This document shows positions 21,136-32,219 of a DNA stretch of 64,000 nucleotides, one piece after another (the first letter of the stretch is position 1; every line of letters starts with the position of its first letter). Source of the stretch: Ailurus styani (taxonomy: Eukaryota; Chordata; Mammalia; Carnivora; Ailuridae); NCBI GenBank assembly GCA_002007465.1, contig LNAC01000108.1:2522411-2586410 (forward strand). The letters run 5' to 3'. The translations under genes were made by a program, and so were the position numbers. Below the pieces are notes generated by a model. It searched no databases. It was not told the origin of the DNA and saw nothing but the letters and a program-made list of their open reading frames with translations.

Positions 21136-21610
21136 AAATGAGTTCTTTAAGATGTTCACATAATCCACAGAAAAGCAGGAAAAACAAGGAAATTTTTAAA
21201 AGAGACAAGAGATAACAAACAAAAAAGGCAGACTTAATCCCTAACATATTAACAATTACATTAAATGTAAATTATCTAAATACATCAAATAAAAGATGGG
21301 GAATTGGCAGAATGAATTTTTTCCTAAGTACATCATGGCAACAGGAAATTCACTTCAAAAATATCAATATAGGCAGATTGAAAGTGAAAGAATGAAAAGG
21401 ACACATCAGGCAAACATTAATCAAAAGAAAGCAGGAATGGCTATATTAATATCAGATAAAGTGCACTCACAGCAAAGAAAATGACCAGACAGAGGTAGAC
21501 ATTATATAATGATAAAGGAGTCAATCCACCAAGAAAACATAGTAATCCTAAATGTGCATGGACCAAACGAAAGAGCTGCAAAATGTGTGAAGCAATCTAT
21601 AAAAGGAATT
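21136..21610 (+). pseudogene. L1 ORF2 endonuclease-region relic
   Basis: 'attacattaaatgtaaatta', 'ggcaaacattaatcaaaaga', 'gctatattaatatcagataa' and 'aatcctaaatgtgcatggac' are the ordered endonuclease-domain blocks. The frame is broken: one open stretch of 62 codons (21296-21484) keeps the NQKKAGMAILISDKV motif. Confidence 0.75.
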
Positions 21611-22715
21611 GTATACCACAGTCAAGTGGAGTTTATTCCAGGAATGCAAGATTGATTCAATATTTGAAAATCAGTCAATGTAATTTGCCATATTAATAGG
21701 CTAAAGAAATGGACACAATAGTCTTTTAACAAATGATGTTGGAGCAATTGAATATCCACCCACAGGCAAAAAAAATTAACCTTGACTTAAACCGAACACT
21801 TATATAAAAAATAACTCACATGTATCATAGACTTAAATCTAAAACATGAAGCTATGAAAACTTTTAGGAGAAAATATTCTGGACCTAGGGCTTGGTGAAG
21901 AGTTCTTAGAATAACAGAAGCACAAACCATAAAAGAAAAAAGTCGATAAATTCAACTTCACTGAGATTATAAAATTTGCTCTGAAAAGAATCTTGCTAAG
22001 AGGATAAAAGCTACAGATGGGGAGAAAATATTTGAAAACCATGTAGCTGATAAAGAACTAATATCTAGAATAAAAAATTCTCAAATTCAACAGCATATCA
22101 CCTCGCCCACATTAGGATTGCTATTATTTAAAAAGCAAAACAAAGCAGAAACAGAAACTAATGAGAATTGTCCTATGACCTGTCAATTCCACCTCTGAGT
22201 ATATGTCCAAAAGAATTGAAAGCAGGGTTTCAAAGAGATATTTGTACATCCCTGCTCATAACAGCATAATTTATAATAGCTAAGAGGAGTCCAAGTGATC
22301 ATCAATGAATGAATGGGTAAGAAAAATGTGTATCCCTACCATGGAATATTATTCAACCATAAAAAAGGAAGGACATTCTGGCACAGTCTACAGCATGGAT
22401 GAAACGTGAGGACATTATGCTAAATGAAATAAGCCAGTCACAAAAAGACAAATACTATATGATTCCCTTCTATTCCATGTAAGTTAGCTAGAGTAGTCTA
22501 TTAATAAATGCTGAAAGTACGACGGTGGTCACCAGGGACAGAGGGGAGAGGGGAGTGGGAGTTGTTTCCTGGATGCAGAGTTTCAGTCTTGCAAGATGAA
22601 GAAGTTGTGGAGATTGGTTCAGCAATAATGTAAATATACATAACACTACTGAATGGTACACTTAGAAATGGTGAAAATTATACACTTTATGTTATGTGTA
22701 TTTTACCACCATTTT
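21611..22715 (+). mobile_element. L1 ORF2 remnants and 3' end after internal deletions
   Basis: The element jumps from the endonuclease region to the reverse-transcriptase entry ('gtggagtttattccaggaat', 'ttgaaaatcagtcaatgtaa'). It then jumps to C-terminal blocks ('caaatgatgttggagcaat', 'taaagaactaatatctagaa', 'atggaatattattcaaccat') and to a 3' UTR ending 'ttatgttatgtgtattttac' plus poly-A. So most of the reverse transcriptase is deleted and the copy is dead. Confidence 0.75.
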
Positions 22716-22737
22716 TTAAAAAACTCAGCAGTACAGA

Positions 22738-23301
22738 AAACAATCCAATTAGAAATGGGGCAAAAGGCATGAGAAGACATTTCACCGAAGAGAACATAAG
22801 GTGGTAAATAAGTACATGAGCTTCCACATCGCTAGCCATGGGGGAAGCAAATTAAAATCACAACAAAATGTCACTACACACCTATTAACGACCTTGAAGA
22901 CTTTAAAAGGTGACCATATCAAATGCTGACAAAGATGCAGTTTTCTCGGGCTTTGCTGGTGGGTATGTAAGATGGTGTAGCAATCTGGAAAATAATTTGG
23001 AAGTTTCTTTAAAAACAACATACACTCATACAACCAGCATTTGTACTTGTGGGCACTTATCCCAAAGGAATGAAACTTGTCCACACAAAGCCATGTACAC
23101 AATTGTTCATATCCCCAAATTGGAAACAACTAAATCATCCTACAATCGTTGAATACTTAAACAAACTGTGGTATATCCATACAATAAACTACTATGCAGC
23201 CCTAATGAGGAATACATTCTTGATACGTGCAACAACTTGAATGGTTCTCAAGGACATTATCTAAGTGAAAAAAAACAATCTCAAAAGTCTCATACTCACC
23301 C
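22738..23301 (+). mobile_element. Second L1 3' fragment, part 1
   Basis: Starts with the ORF2 C-terminal block 'ccaattagaaatggggcaaa' and 'gaagacatttcaccgaagag', then 'cactacacacctattaacga', 'tgctgacaaagatgcag' and 'gtggtatatccatacaataa'. The order repeats the end of the preceding L1, so this is a separate insertion. Confidence 0.75.
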
Positions 23302-23317
23302 CATTTATGTAATATTC

Positions 23318-23562
23318 CTCATCTCCTCCTCCTCCTCCTCCCCCCCTCCTTCCCCTTCCCCCTCCCCCTCCTCCTCTCCTCCTCCTCCTTCTTCTTCTTC
23401 TTTAGAAAAGGAGTGGGGTGGAGGGGCAGAGGGAGAGGAAGAGAGAGAATCTTAAGCAGGCTCCATGCCCAGCGCAGAGCCCAACGCACTGACCCTGAGA
23501 TCACGACCTGAGCTGAAATCAAGAGTCGGACGCTTAATTGACTGAGCCACCCAGTTGCCCCT
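23318..23562 (-). mobile_element. CAN-SINE with a (TCC)n-expanded tail
   Basis: The minus-strand head is at 23505-23562 ('gggcaactgggtggctcagt' on the reverse strand). The plus strand opens with (TCC)n/(TTC)n to 23403 where the A-rich tail should be. The duplication 'catttatgtaatattc' (23302-23317) is repeated with one mismatch at 23563-23578. Confidence 0.93.
23321..23403 (+). repeat. (TCC)n/(TTC)n microsatellite in a SINE tail
   Basis: Pyrimidine-only array lying between the target-site duplication and the SINE body, so it derives from the SINE tail. Confidence 0.93.
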
Positions 23563-23578
23563 CATTTATGTAGTATTC

Positions 23579-23920
23579 TTGAAATGACAAAATTATGAAG
23601 ATGGAGAATGGGTCAGTGGTTTTCAGAGGGTAGAGATAGTCACAGCTGGGCGTGACTGAGGAAGGCTAGCATCATGGTAATAGAATAGTTCTGCATCTTG
23701 TTTGGGGTGGTGGTTACACAAAGCTACATATGTGACAACAATTGCATAGAACTATGTACACACTGTCTATCAATGCCAAGATCCTGATTTTGATGTAGTT
23801 ACATAAGGTGTAACCAGTGAGGGAAACTGGGTTAAGGGTCCCTGAGATCTCTTTCTACCATCTTTGCAACTTCCTGTGAATCTGTATCTACTCAAAATGA
23901 AAAGGTTCTTTAAAAAATAA
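23579..23920 (+). mobile_element. Second L1 3' fragment, part 2 (3' UTR)
   Basis: 'gaatgggtcagtggttttca', 'gagggaaactgggttaaggg', 'tgcaacttcctgtgaatctg' and a terminal A-rich 'aaaaaataaatgag' are an old L1 3' UTR, continuing part 1 after the SINE. Confidence 0.75.
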
Positions 23921-24410
23921 ATGAGACTGATAGTAGGTCTGAGGTCTTTTCAGGCTGCTCTGAGAATCCAGCAAATTGTCCTCTTTGCAAGGTCCACCTG
24001 TGGGTGTTTCTACGTATGGTAACCTGAAAATCTTGCCCACGCCGCCTCTTTGACAAAATCTGACACACCTTTCCTGACTGCTTCTGCTGACATAGCTCAT
24101 AAAGCAGGAAAAAACATAAACTGTTGCCATTTGTGCCCCAGGATCTAGGCAAGCCTGGGTGCACATTGTGAGACCAAGGCAGAGAAAATTACTCAGTTGG
24201 ATCCTTAAATTGGGGGGCAGCGTCGATTCATTATCTGTGATATCTATTGGTGACAACCACGCATACCACTAACATGATTGCAGTCCTCTGCCTGTACTCC
24301 TAATTGAAGGAGATGCAAAATTTCTGCTCCAGGCTATTTAAAATAAACATACCATTTTTTCCCACCCAAGTTCACAGGGTCCCTGAATTCTTACCCCAGG
24401 TTAAGAACAA

Positions 24411-24600
24411 CTACTCGGAGAACTCTTTTAAGTGCGTTCCCACAAGTTTTGATTTGTTCCTATTTTCATTTCTGTTCAATTCAAAATATTTTCTTATTTC
24501 CATTGTGATTTCCTCTTTGACCTGAGGGTTATTGAGAAGAGTATTGCTTTGCATCTCCTTCAAACTCGCAGTATATCCCTTGCAAATGTGTTTTAGAGGT
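24411..24600 (-). pseudogene. L1 ORF2 scrap, antisense
   Basis: The minus-strand translation contains LLNNPQVKEEI followed by EIRKYFELN and NRNKSKL. This is the conserved stretch after the L1 endonuclease domain (normally NNPWVKEEI, then EIRKYFELNENEN). It is open over about 40 codons but isolated and dead. Confidence 0.75.
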
Positions 24601-25419
24601 GAAGTTCCACAGAGCCGGGAGGTAATGGAGCCCCCCCAACCCCCCACCCCCCCAGCAGAGCTGCCTCGAAAGCGAGCTGACGGGCTGTTGGAGTCAGTGC
24701 TGCTATAGTCAGGATGAAGTGTTTAATGTACAGATTTTATTGCTTTAAAATTTATTATTTTTTTTTAAAGAGCAGTAACACGGGCTCAAGCTTCAAAGAG
24801 GAGTGGCTGCCTGGCAGGGAACCTGGGGCTTAGGAAAGAGCCGTCTGGCCAGGAGGGGGTGTTCTCCCTGCTGCCTGGCTAGGCTTTGACCTTCTGCTTT
24901 CCCTCAAGGTGAGGGGAGCCCCTGGGAATGACCGGGAACAGGACTGGAATCTTCTAGCTGTGTAGGATCTGTGGCAAGTCCTAGTTGAGCTGTCCCCCAT
25001 CAGCTAAANGGGGGGTTATGATGTTGGAGGGGGGGGAATTCAGGCAGAGAGAGTGCCCCAAGACACTCCACAAGGGCGTAAGCCTGTTGACACCGCAGGT
25101 TGAAGGGATTCTTCCTCAGGTTAGAAATGCAGGGTGTACTCATCAAGCTTCAATCAGGTGATGCAAGAAAGATAACTGTGGAAATTAAAGAAAAAGACTC
25201 AGTGGGTTTATTCCATTGCTTGACTGCCTGTGTGATGGAAAGCACACGCTTCAACCTCCCGGCCCTCGGTTTCCCTGCATGGACACAGGGCAGGTGGCGA
25301 CAGAGCTCTCTAAGGACCCTTCCCGTCCAAAATGACGGTGACAGGAACTGGGGAGTAGGTGGCGTGGCCCCTCAGAGCCTCACTTGGCTCATATATTCAC
25401 GTAAGGTGATAATGCCTGT
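24601..25419. other. Unique sequence; G4-prone poly-C tract and one ambiguous base
   Basis: 24631-24653 has three C runs of 6-7 bases. An 'n' is present at 25009 next to a G run. No repeat family or gene is recognised. Confidence 0.6.
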
Positions 25420-26700
25420 CCACGCCCAGGACCATCGGCGTGACCGGCGGATACTGGGCACGGGAAGGTGACACCAGGCATCATGACGATGTGACCTGTT
25501 TTCCAAGCCACCGCAGCTCCAGATGTAAGAACAAGCTCACGGTCACAGCAGCAAGCTGGCATTTCTCTGGCTCTGCCCTCTGCCCATGTGAGGGGAACTC
25601 TACCCTCACCCCGCTCCCACAAGCCTCCAGGACCTCCCAGGAGTTGGTCGAGAACACTCGGGACACCGTGTGGCCTCTGCTACTTTATAACTCATGGAAA
25701 TGGCGTCCCGGTACTGCCAACCCCACACAGGACAGAGGTGTCTCCTACACCCTCCCAGGGGAATGTGCTACTCTGTGAGCCTCCACTGTCTGCTCCGAGG
25801 GTGCCGGCATCCGGGCCACCAGCGATGAGTCCGGGGGGTGGGGTGGGGGTGGAGGTGTCCCTCACCGACGCTGGGAGTCCAGGGAAGCAGATGAGCTCCC
25901 CCCGCCACCCCCAGGTGCAACACTGAAGTTGATGCTTCCTCCTGCAGCTCTCAGAGTGAAGGCTTTCTTCAGTTTTAGTCCCCAGGTGCCTTGCCTGTGT
26001 CGCTAGGATCCCAGGCCAGCCCACGCAGCCCACCCCGTCGGCCCACGCAGCCCATGCCCTGAATGCTCGGGGCGTCCGGAGGAGGGTGGGCGCAGTGCGT
26101 AACTCAGGAAACTGGAAGCCAGCGGTTGCTCCAACCTGCTCTGGAAATCGCTTCTTCGGGCACACAGGCAGGCTCCAAAGCCACGTCGGGAATAATGCCG
26201 AGCTGTGCCCTCAGCCCTCCTTGATGGGGTCAGGGGAGACATCCGACCCTGCAGGCCAGTCAGGTCTCTCTCCCGGGCGTTTGGACAGAGGACTGCCCAA
26301 GAGGAGTCGGTTTCTGCAGGTGGCCACAGATAAAACACTGGGTCTGGGAAGGGTCCTGTTACACTCTGGGCACGAGGAAGCAGAGGAAGGCCAAGTGCAG
26401 CAAGATGAGAAGGAAACAGAAATGAACAATGCGAGAGCTCCTGGTTCTCCACCCCCCCGGGCCAACTGCACCCCGACCCTTGGCTCCAGGAGACCCCCGC
26501 GCCTGTACAACACAGACCCTTTTCTGCCTAAGCCAGCTCCAGCGGGCTTCTGCTACTCGCAGCCCAAGAAAGCAGAGAAATGGGGGGCTTCTCTGACCGT
26601 CCCAGAACGCAAGCGGGCAGGGAGGTTGTGTCGGGAACCCCGCAAGAGAATCCCCCGCCCAGCTGCCTTACTGCCTTGAGCTGAATGTACCCCCTCCACC
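25420..26700. promoter_or_regulatory. Weak CpG-rich patch
   Basis: GC-rich unique sequence. By hand count 26001-26700 holds about 34 CpG, clearly more than most of the window and close to, but probably below, usual CpG-island thresholds. Frames of 100-197 codons on both strands (e.g. 26086-26679 plus) are explained by GC-richness and show no domain. It could be a minor promoter or an orphan island; no TATA box or splice context decides this. Confidence 0.3.
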
Positions 26701-27975
26701 CCTCTTCTCTTAAGGCGAGTTTTTCCAGGAGGCTCTTGGACATTTGTGTCCGTAGATTCCAAATCTGCTTTCTTTCACTCTTGCTTTCTTGCTTTCTTCT
26801 GATTGCAGAGCTCAGATGGGTCTGAATCTCAAGGCGGGGACCACAGCTTAGGCACTAGCTGGGGTCCAGCTTCCATGCGCCCGAGTCTCTATGTGTTCTC
26901 TGCGTGGCCTCCCCCATTAGGATTCCAGGCACAGTGCAGACTGCCTCTCCCCCTTGATGAAATTACCCACTTAAGCAGATGCCTGTCTGCCCGGTGGCGT
27001 GCTGGTGGAATTCCAACAGGCCTATGACCCTGCTCCGAGGGTACTGCCAGGCCAGACATCAGCACCCACCTCCGATCGTCTGCTTAGACTGCAGCAGGCC
27101 TGAGCCCAAGCTCCTTCCCATGCAGGCCAGACGAGAAGAGAAAACAAACAAACAAAAAGCAGGACAGAAGGGGAGAAAGGGAGGGCAGAGAGACTTTTGC
27201 CTTCTCTAGGACCTTGTCTGCCCAGTAACCCCTCACCAGCCCAGCGAGCTCAGCAGCCCTTTCCTGTGTGGGGCTAGAGAGAGGGAGGGATACCCAATTA
27301 TCACGACTCTCTAGTATGGCTAACAAATCCCCCCAGAATCGGGGCGCTTGAGACAGTGCCCAGTTCCTGGAGCATTGGTTCTGAGGCTTGACGGGGCTCA
27401 GCTGGGTGGTTCTGCTCACGAAAGCTCAGCCAGGTATGCAGGCAGCCATCTGGGGACTCAGCTGAGCTGGAATTTGCACAGCGGCTCCTTCCCATCCTTG
27501 GGCTTGAAGGGAGTGAATGAAGGCTGGGGCTCTCCTCCAGGGAGTCCTGGGTCATCTTCTCTGCATGGTCTCTCCAGCACAGTTGCCAGCTCAGACTTCA
27601 AAAGGCACAGAAGAGGAACCTTCCAGACTTCCTGAGACAGAGGCCAGGATGCAGCACAGCACCAGCTCTTTGCACTCTCCTGTTCATTGAGCCACAGGTC
27701 AGCCAGACTCCATGGTGGGGGTGGGGGGCAGTGAATATAAGGGAACAAGGGCTGTTAGGGTCAGGTTTGGAGTCTGGTGCCCCAGTGAAAAGGAGGAAAC
27801 CCATGATCTGACCTTGGCTTAAGGATCATCTCCAGGGACAGGACTTGCACAGATATCCAAATGTGGGTGCCATGCCGTCACACACACAGATGGGCTCAGT
27901 CAGGACACGCACATGCTGAGATGCCTTCACATACAGAAGAACATTCACACACTCTCACCCTCCCCTTCACACTCA
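26701..27975. other. Unique GC-rich sequence, no feature recognised
   Basis: Several overlapping frames of 70-111 codons with no domain. A TTTC-rich tract ending in 'gattgcag' at 26771-26810 resembles a 3' splice site, but the following sequence gives no recognisable exon. Confidence 0.4.

Positions 27976-28013
<38 letters not shown>
27976..28013. repeat. (CA)n microsatellite
   Basis: About 18 CA units following a looser CA-rich stretch from 27870. Confidence 0.95.
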
Positions 28014-28016
<3 letters not shown>

Positions 28017-29094
28017 CAGCATCCCATAGTTCTGTACCTGCTTATTTAACCTCTCCCTTGTGAGCCTTCAATAAGACAGGGGTGGCACCTTTTTGATCAG
28101 ATCTGCAGGATCTGGAGGAGCAAAAATATTTTGTAGACTCAAGATTCAGAGGCTCAGCTGGGTTGGAGGGTTAGCAAGGTCTACTCCAGTTGGGATGGGT
28201 GTAGAGAGGTCATATAATTTCTCTGCAAGATGGCTCACACTTAAGAGCACAAAGGACACCAACTGAAAAATGGAATGCTGGGACATGGTCATCCTAGTTA
28301 GGGATAAAACCCTGACCATGGGGTTAAAGTATCAATTTCACAAGCACAGGGGAGGCCGGATGTGACAACCCCCACATCTGGGACATCCACTCACATACAT
28401 GTTCTGGTTAGGCTCCTCGATTCTTATTCGAAAAATGTTCCATCTACTCTGCCAACTGTCAAAACATATGAATATCAGAGGAAACCTGCATGTAGGTCCT
28501 TGCCAGAGAATACAACCTCGAACTCTCTGCTGCCCCTTCTTTATCAAAAAATTTGCTGGGAGAAATGATGCTCCTGGTGGGCTGCCTGAAAGACAAATTA
28601 TCCATCCATTCTACCCGTGGATAAAATTCAGTATAGCCCATCAGAAGGCTGGTATGTAACTTGTGCTATTTGCTCTAGCTTACCTCTCCTACTCTCTCTC
28701 TCTCTCCTACCTCCGAATGACTTTTTAAACTGTACTCTGATGCTAAGGCTTTAAGACTTCTCCTTTAGCGCGCATTGAGGCATCATAAGAAATAGTTCTA
28801 CGCAGCCTGCTGCTATGCTGAGAGCATGGAAGTATGGCCTGGAAATGACCCACCACAAGGTGGTACTTATGAAGACCAACAGCAGAAGTTTTTGATTTCC
28901 ATTTCAGAAAAAGTTGGGGTTCTTCTAAACATCTGCTTTATTTAGAACATAAGGGAGCTGTAAAATTATAAACGATTTGGCTTCCCCATTTTGCTTTGGC
29001 TGCTGGGAAACTCAAGTAATTTTGCAGCCTACCTCTAACACCCATACAGGACCACATGATGTATATTTCTGAGTATTTCATGGTATGTCATGTA
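28014..29094. other. Unique sequence, no feature recognised
   Basis: No repeat family recognised. Short frames only. Confidence 0.45.
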
Positions 29095-29358
29095 TGTCAG
29101 CCCAATGCCCCAATATTCATTCCAGCCCATGTGTCTCATCTTGGCCAGCCATGAAATTCCATTCCACTTATCCATGATTGGCTTAGGAGTGGACAAGGGA
29201 CCTAATTCCAGCCAATAAGAAGTAGTGAGCTGGGGGGGAGGGGCATTTCTGAAATTTTTCTACTCTCCTAAGAGGAGGTGGCCTTCCTCCTTTGGGGCAT
29301 CATGATGTCTGGCTATGATCCTTTAAAGTGCTATGAGCCTAAGGATAAAGTGTGCATG

Positions 29359-29391
<33 letters not shown>

Positions 29392-29512
29392 CCCAAATGA
29401 TACCAGGACAAAGACAGGAGGAATGTGGCTGCTGGACTTGCTGGAATGTCAGATAAACAGGCTCATTGTTTAATATTTGCAGCCAAAGCCAGCCTAACTG
29501 ACACACACTGGC
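29095..29512 (+). repeat. Old LTR-like interspersed repeat, second copy of the 15350 type
   Basis: Shares the block 'tgattggcttaggagtgg' / 'ccagccaataagaag' with the unit at 15350, then runs to an end 'agccagcctaactgacaca', which fits the LTR terminus pattern '...CCTAACTGATACA'. A (CA)n array (29353-29392) lies in its middle. Confidence 0.45.
29353..29392. repeat. (CA)n microsatellite
   Basis: CATA/CACA units merging into perfect CA repeats. Confidence 0.93.
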
Positions 29513-29709
29513 TCTCTTGTCTACTTACCTCGTTTTACCTTTGAACTTGGTCTCTCCGCTCATTTTCTATGATTCTCCATTGTGAGTGTTTCTGCGGGTC
29601 ACTGTGAAAGACCTGGATTTCCCATAGATAGGACTCAGTGATTTGGCACAACTACTCAACGAGTGTGTGTGGCTGGCAGCTGCCCAAATAGAGCCAGAGT
29701 CTATCATGT

Positions 29710-30060
29710 GTTGAACAAGCACATGTTGAGCGCCTACTGTTTCTCACATCTATTCTAGGCACCGAGGCCATATCAGTGAAAAAACTAGACAAGTGCTCTC
29801 CTCTAGGGCAGGAGCATAGAGAGTAAGTGTATAAATAATAATAATAATAATTTCAAATACTATGGATGAGCAGATAATGGGAGGGACAAAGAGGAGGTAA
29901 TGCAGTTAGTTACTTCGGATGGGTACTGAAGGCAGGACTTTTTGAGGAAGATGTTTGACCTGAAATTCGAAAGAAAAGAAGGAGGCAACTATGAGACTCT
30001 CCAGAGAAAGAATATTCTAGGTGGTGGGAACCACAAGTGCAAAGGCCCTCAGGTGCAACA
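29710..30060 (-). repeat. L2 LINE 3' fragment, antisense
   Basis: 'gttgagcgcctactgtttct', 'gtgctctcctctagggcagg', a small (TAA)n at 29836-29852, and then 'gtgcaaaggccctcaggtgc' are antisense L2 3' blocks in order. Confidence 0.8.
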
Positions 30061-30074
30061 TATTTGATATGTTG

Positions 30075-30260
30075 GACCCAAGTTTTTCAAATGATGGGCT
30101 AAAACCTATTGGTGGGTTGTGAAATTGGTTTAGTGGGTCAAGATCCAGTATTTTTTCAAATGAAATGAAACATAAGAGAACAGAATGAAAATACCAGTGT
30201 GCCTTGCACCTAGTAAGGATTAATGTATGGTTTTGTAATGCTTTGTTTCAGTGGTATATA
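30075..30260 (+). repeat. hAT-Charlie-type MITE (MER-type)
   Basis: 'tttttcaaatgatgggctaa' then 'attggtgggttgtgaaattg', 'tttagtgggtcaagatccag' and 'gaaaataccagtgtgccttg' follow a known hAT-derived MITE with 'GGGTCGTGAAAT' text. It interrupts the antisense L2. The subfamily is uncertain. Confidence 0.55.
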
Positions 30261-30324
30261 GGAGTAGTTAATGGGATGGAACATAAAAGAACTTTCTTAC
30301 TGTGAATTGTGGTTTAAAAAAACA

Positions 30325-30700
30325 CACTGTGAGAGGGGAGGGGAAGAACAGAAGAACCAGGGTCTGGAGCACGGTGAGTGAAGTAGCAAAGCAAGAAACA
30401 GAGTTCTGGAGGAGAAAAAGATCCAGCCTAAAAGGAGGGGTCTGAGCACAGGGAGAAAAGCAAGCAAGAGTGGAGCCAGAGCAGACAGGGTACGCCACAG
30501 CAGAGACCCCCGAGACGAGGGGCAACAGGAGGGGGAGATGGCCGTGAGGTCCTTAATGAGCTTAATGAAATTGATTCCATGGAGCGATGGGGCCAGAGAT
30601 GGATTGGAGAGTGCGAAGCAGAGTGTGGGGGGTGAAGGATTGGAGTCCACAGTTAAAGAAACCCTTTTAAGAAGTTTTGACATGCAAGAGAACAAAGCAA
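30325..30700 (-). repeat. L2 LINE fragment, antisense, continuing
   Basis: After the hAT element, text such as 'agtggagccagagcagacag' and 'gatggattggagagtg' resembles more 5' parts of antisense L2. Decayed. Confidence 0.45.
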
Positions 30701-31399
30701 ATGGGGTAGTCACTGGTAGGGGCATGGTGCCACCTGAGAACAGTCGACCCCCACCCCACCAAACTGGCTCAGTCCTGGACAGGCCACCTTAGGATCATGC
30801 TCCTTTGGGTTCCAGGTCCCACATCCCACTGGGACATTGAGAAATTGGGGAGAATCCTCCAAGCCCTCTTTCCTCCAAACCATGTCATTTCTGCAAGGAT
30901 ACAGGATGGGTGCGTTTTATGATGGAACAGGAAGGAAGCCTGGAAGAGTGAGTCACTTCTGCTTTTGAGCCGATAAGAGTTCAGGACCATGACATTCTGG
31001 CCATGTCATGTGACGTCTCTAAGAGTTGAGGCTTCTTAGTATTAATGGGACAATAAGACCCATTTTGCAAGAAGAGATCACATATAGAAAGGGCTTCATG
31101 AGGAGTGACTTACACTTAAGCACACAATCACCTTCTCCTTGCCTGGATTGGTGCGTTTGTGGGATCATGGACACCAAGGGCAAGTACATGGCACAAAAGA
31201 CATCCCAGAGCCAAGAGTTGGACTAAGCAGGCAGCAAAACCACCCCACCTACCCCCACACTGGATGAACCCCTCTCTCCTTAACTGGACAAGGTGGATAG
31301 CTCCAGGTCAGTGTCTTTGCTTGGACACATGTCCACAGCAACTGCAGAATGAAGCCTAGCTCCTTAGCTTCGAAGCTCGTCTCTGGCCCACAGTCTGGC
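30701..31399. other. Unique sequence, no feature recognised
   Basis: Only short overlapping frames; nothing diagnostic. Confidence 0.4.
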
Positions 31400-31605
31400 A
31401 CGATGTGTCATGGCTAAGAACAGGGTTGTGAGTCATTAGACGGGTCTTCCCACCTTTGTAGATTCTGAGTCCCAGGATTCCTTACATAAGGAGGGGACAA
31501 CCATCTCAGGGTGGGCTGGAGGGGAGGATGAAATGAGATAAGGGTGTAAGATATTTGGCACATTGCTAGGTCCATAGTAAGCGCTCAATAAATGCATTGT
31601 TATCA
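31400..31605 (+). repeat. MIR SINE
   Basis: 3' half is clear: 'aggatgaaatgagataaggg', 'tatttggcacattgctaggt', 'agtaagcgctcaataaatgc'. Confidence 0.75.
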
Positions 31606-31624
31606 GGGATGTTTTTTCCACTTC

Positions 31625-32045
31625 TCTTACAACCACCCTCTTCGTCCACCCTCTTCTCCTAAACCAGCCTTCTCACCCTCACCAAAGTCTGCCAAACCCC
31701 GTGCCTTTATTCCTGCCCAGTCCCTTCTGGTGGGGCTGTCCCCTCACCCACTTTCCCACTCAGCAAATGCCTACTCATCCTTTAAGTGCCCATTCTAATG
31801 TTACCTCCTCTGAGAAGTCTTTTTTGACTCCTTGGGCAAAATGAACATGTCTCACTATGATGCTTTCAAAATACTTTCTTTATACCTCTGTCATAGGGCT
31901 TTTGACAGTGTGTTATAAGAGGTTCTTTATGCACCTGTCACCCTTCTCCTCCCCAAACAGAAGCTTTGAGGAAAAGAACCGTGTCTTATTTCTCTCTGTA
32001 CCCTCAATGCCTCACACAAAAGAACATGCTGGTTGAATGAATCAA
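31625..32045 (+). repeat. L2 LINE 3' end
   Basis: Sense L2: 'aatgttacctcctctgagaa', 'tttttgactccttgggcaaa', 'acagaagctttgaggaaaag', 'catgctggttgaatgaatca'. It ends where the (ATGG)n array begins, as is common for L2 tails. Confidence 0.8.
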
Positions 32046-32059
32046 TGGAAAGGTTCATG

Positions 32060-32150
32060 AACATGGATGGACAGATGGATGGACAGACCAACGGATGGAT
32101 GGATGGATGGATGGATGGATGGATGGATGGATGGGTGGGTGGATGGGCAG
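32060..32150 (+). repeat. (ATGG)n microsatellite
   Basis: ATGG units, nearly perfect from 32092 to 32136, grown from the L2 3' tail. Confidence 0.95.
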
Positions 32151-32219
32151 TGAGCACTCCTCTGTCTGCGTCAGCCCAGACCTCAGACTCAGCTCATCCT
32201 CTATGGGCTCAGGCTTGAC

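Noticed and set aside
26086..26679. 197-codon plus-strand open frame
   Set aside because: GC-rich region with long frames on both strands; no domain and no splice or promoter context.
26771..26830. Pyrimidine tract plus AG as a 3' splice site
   Set aside because: The downstream sequence gives no recognisable exon and no matching donor site; such tracts are common by chance.
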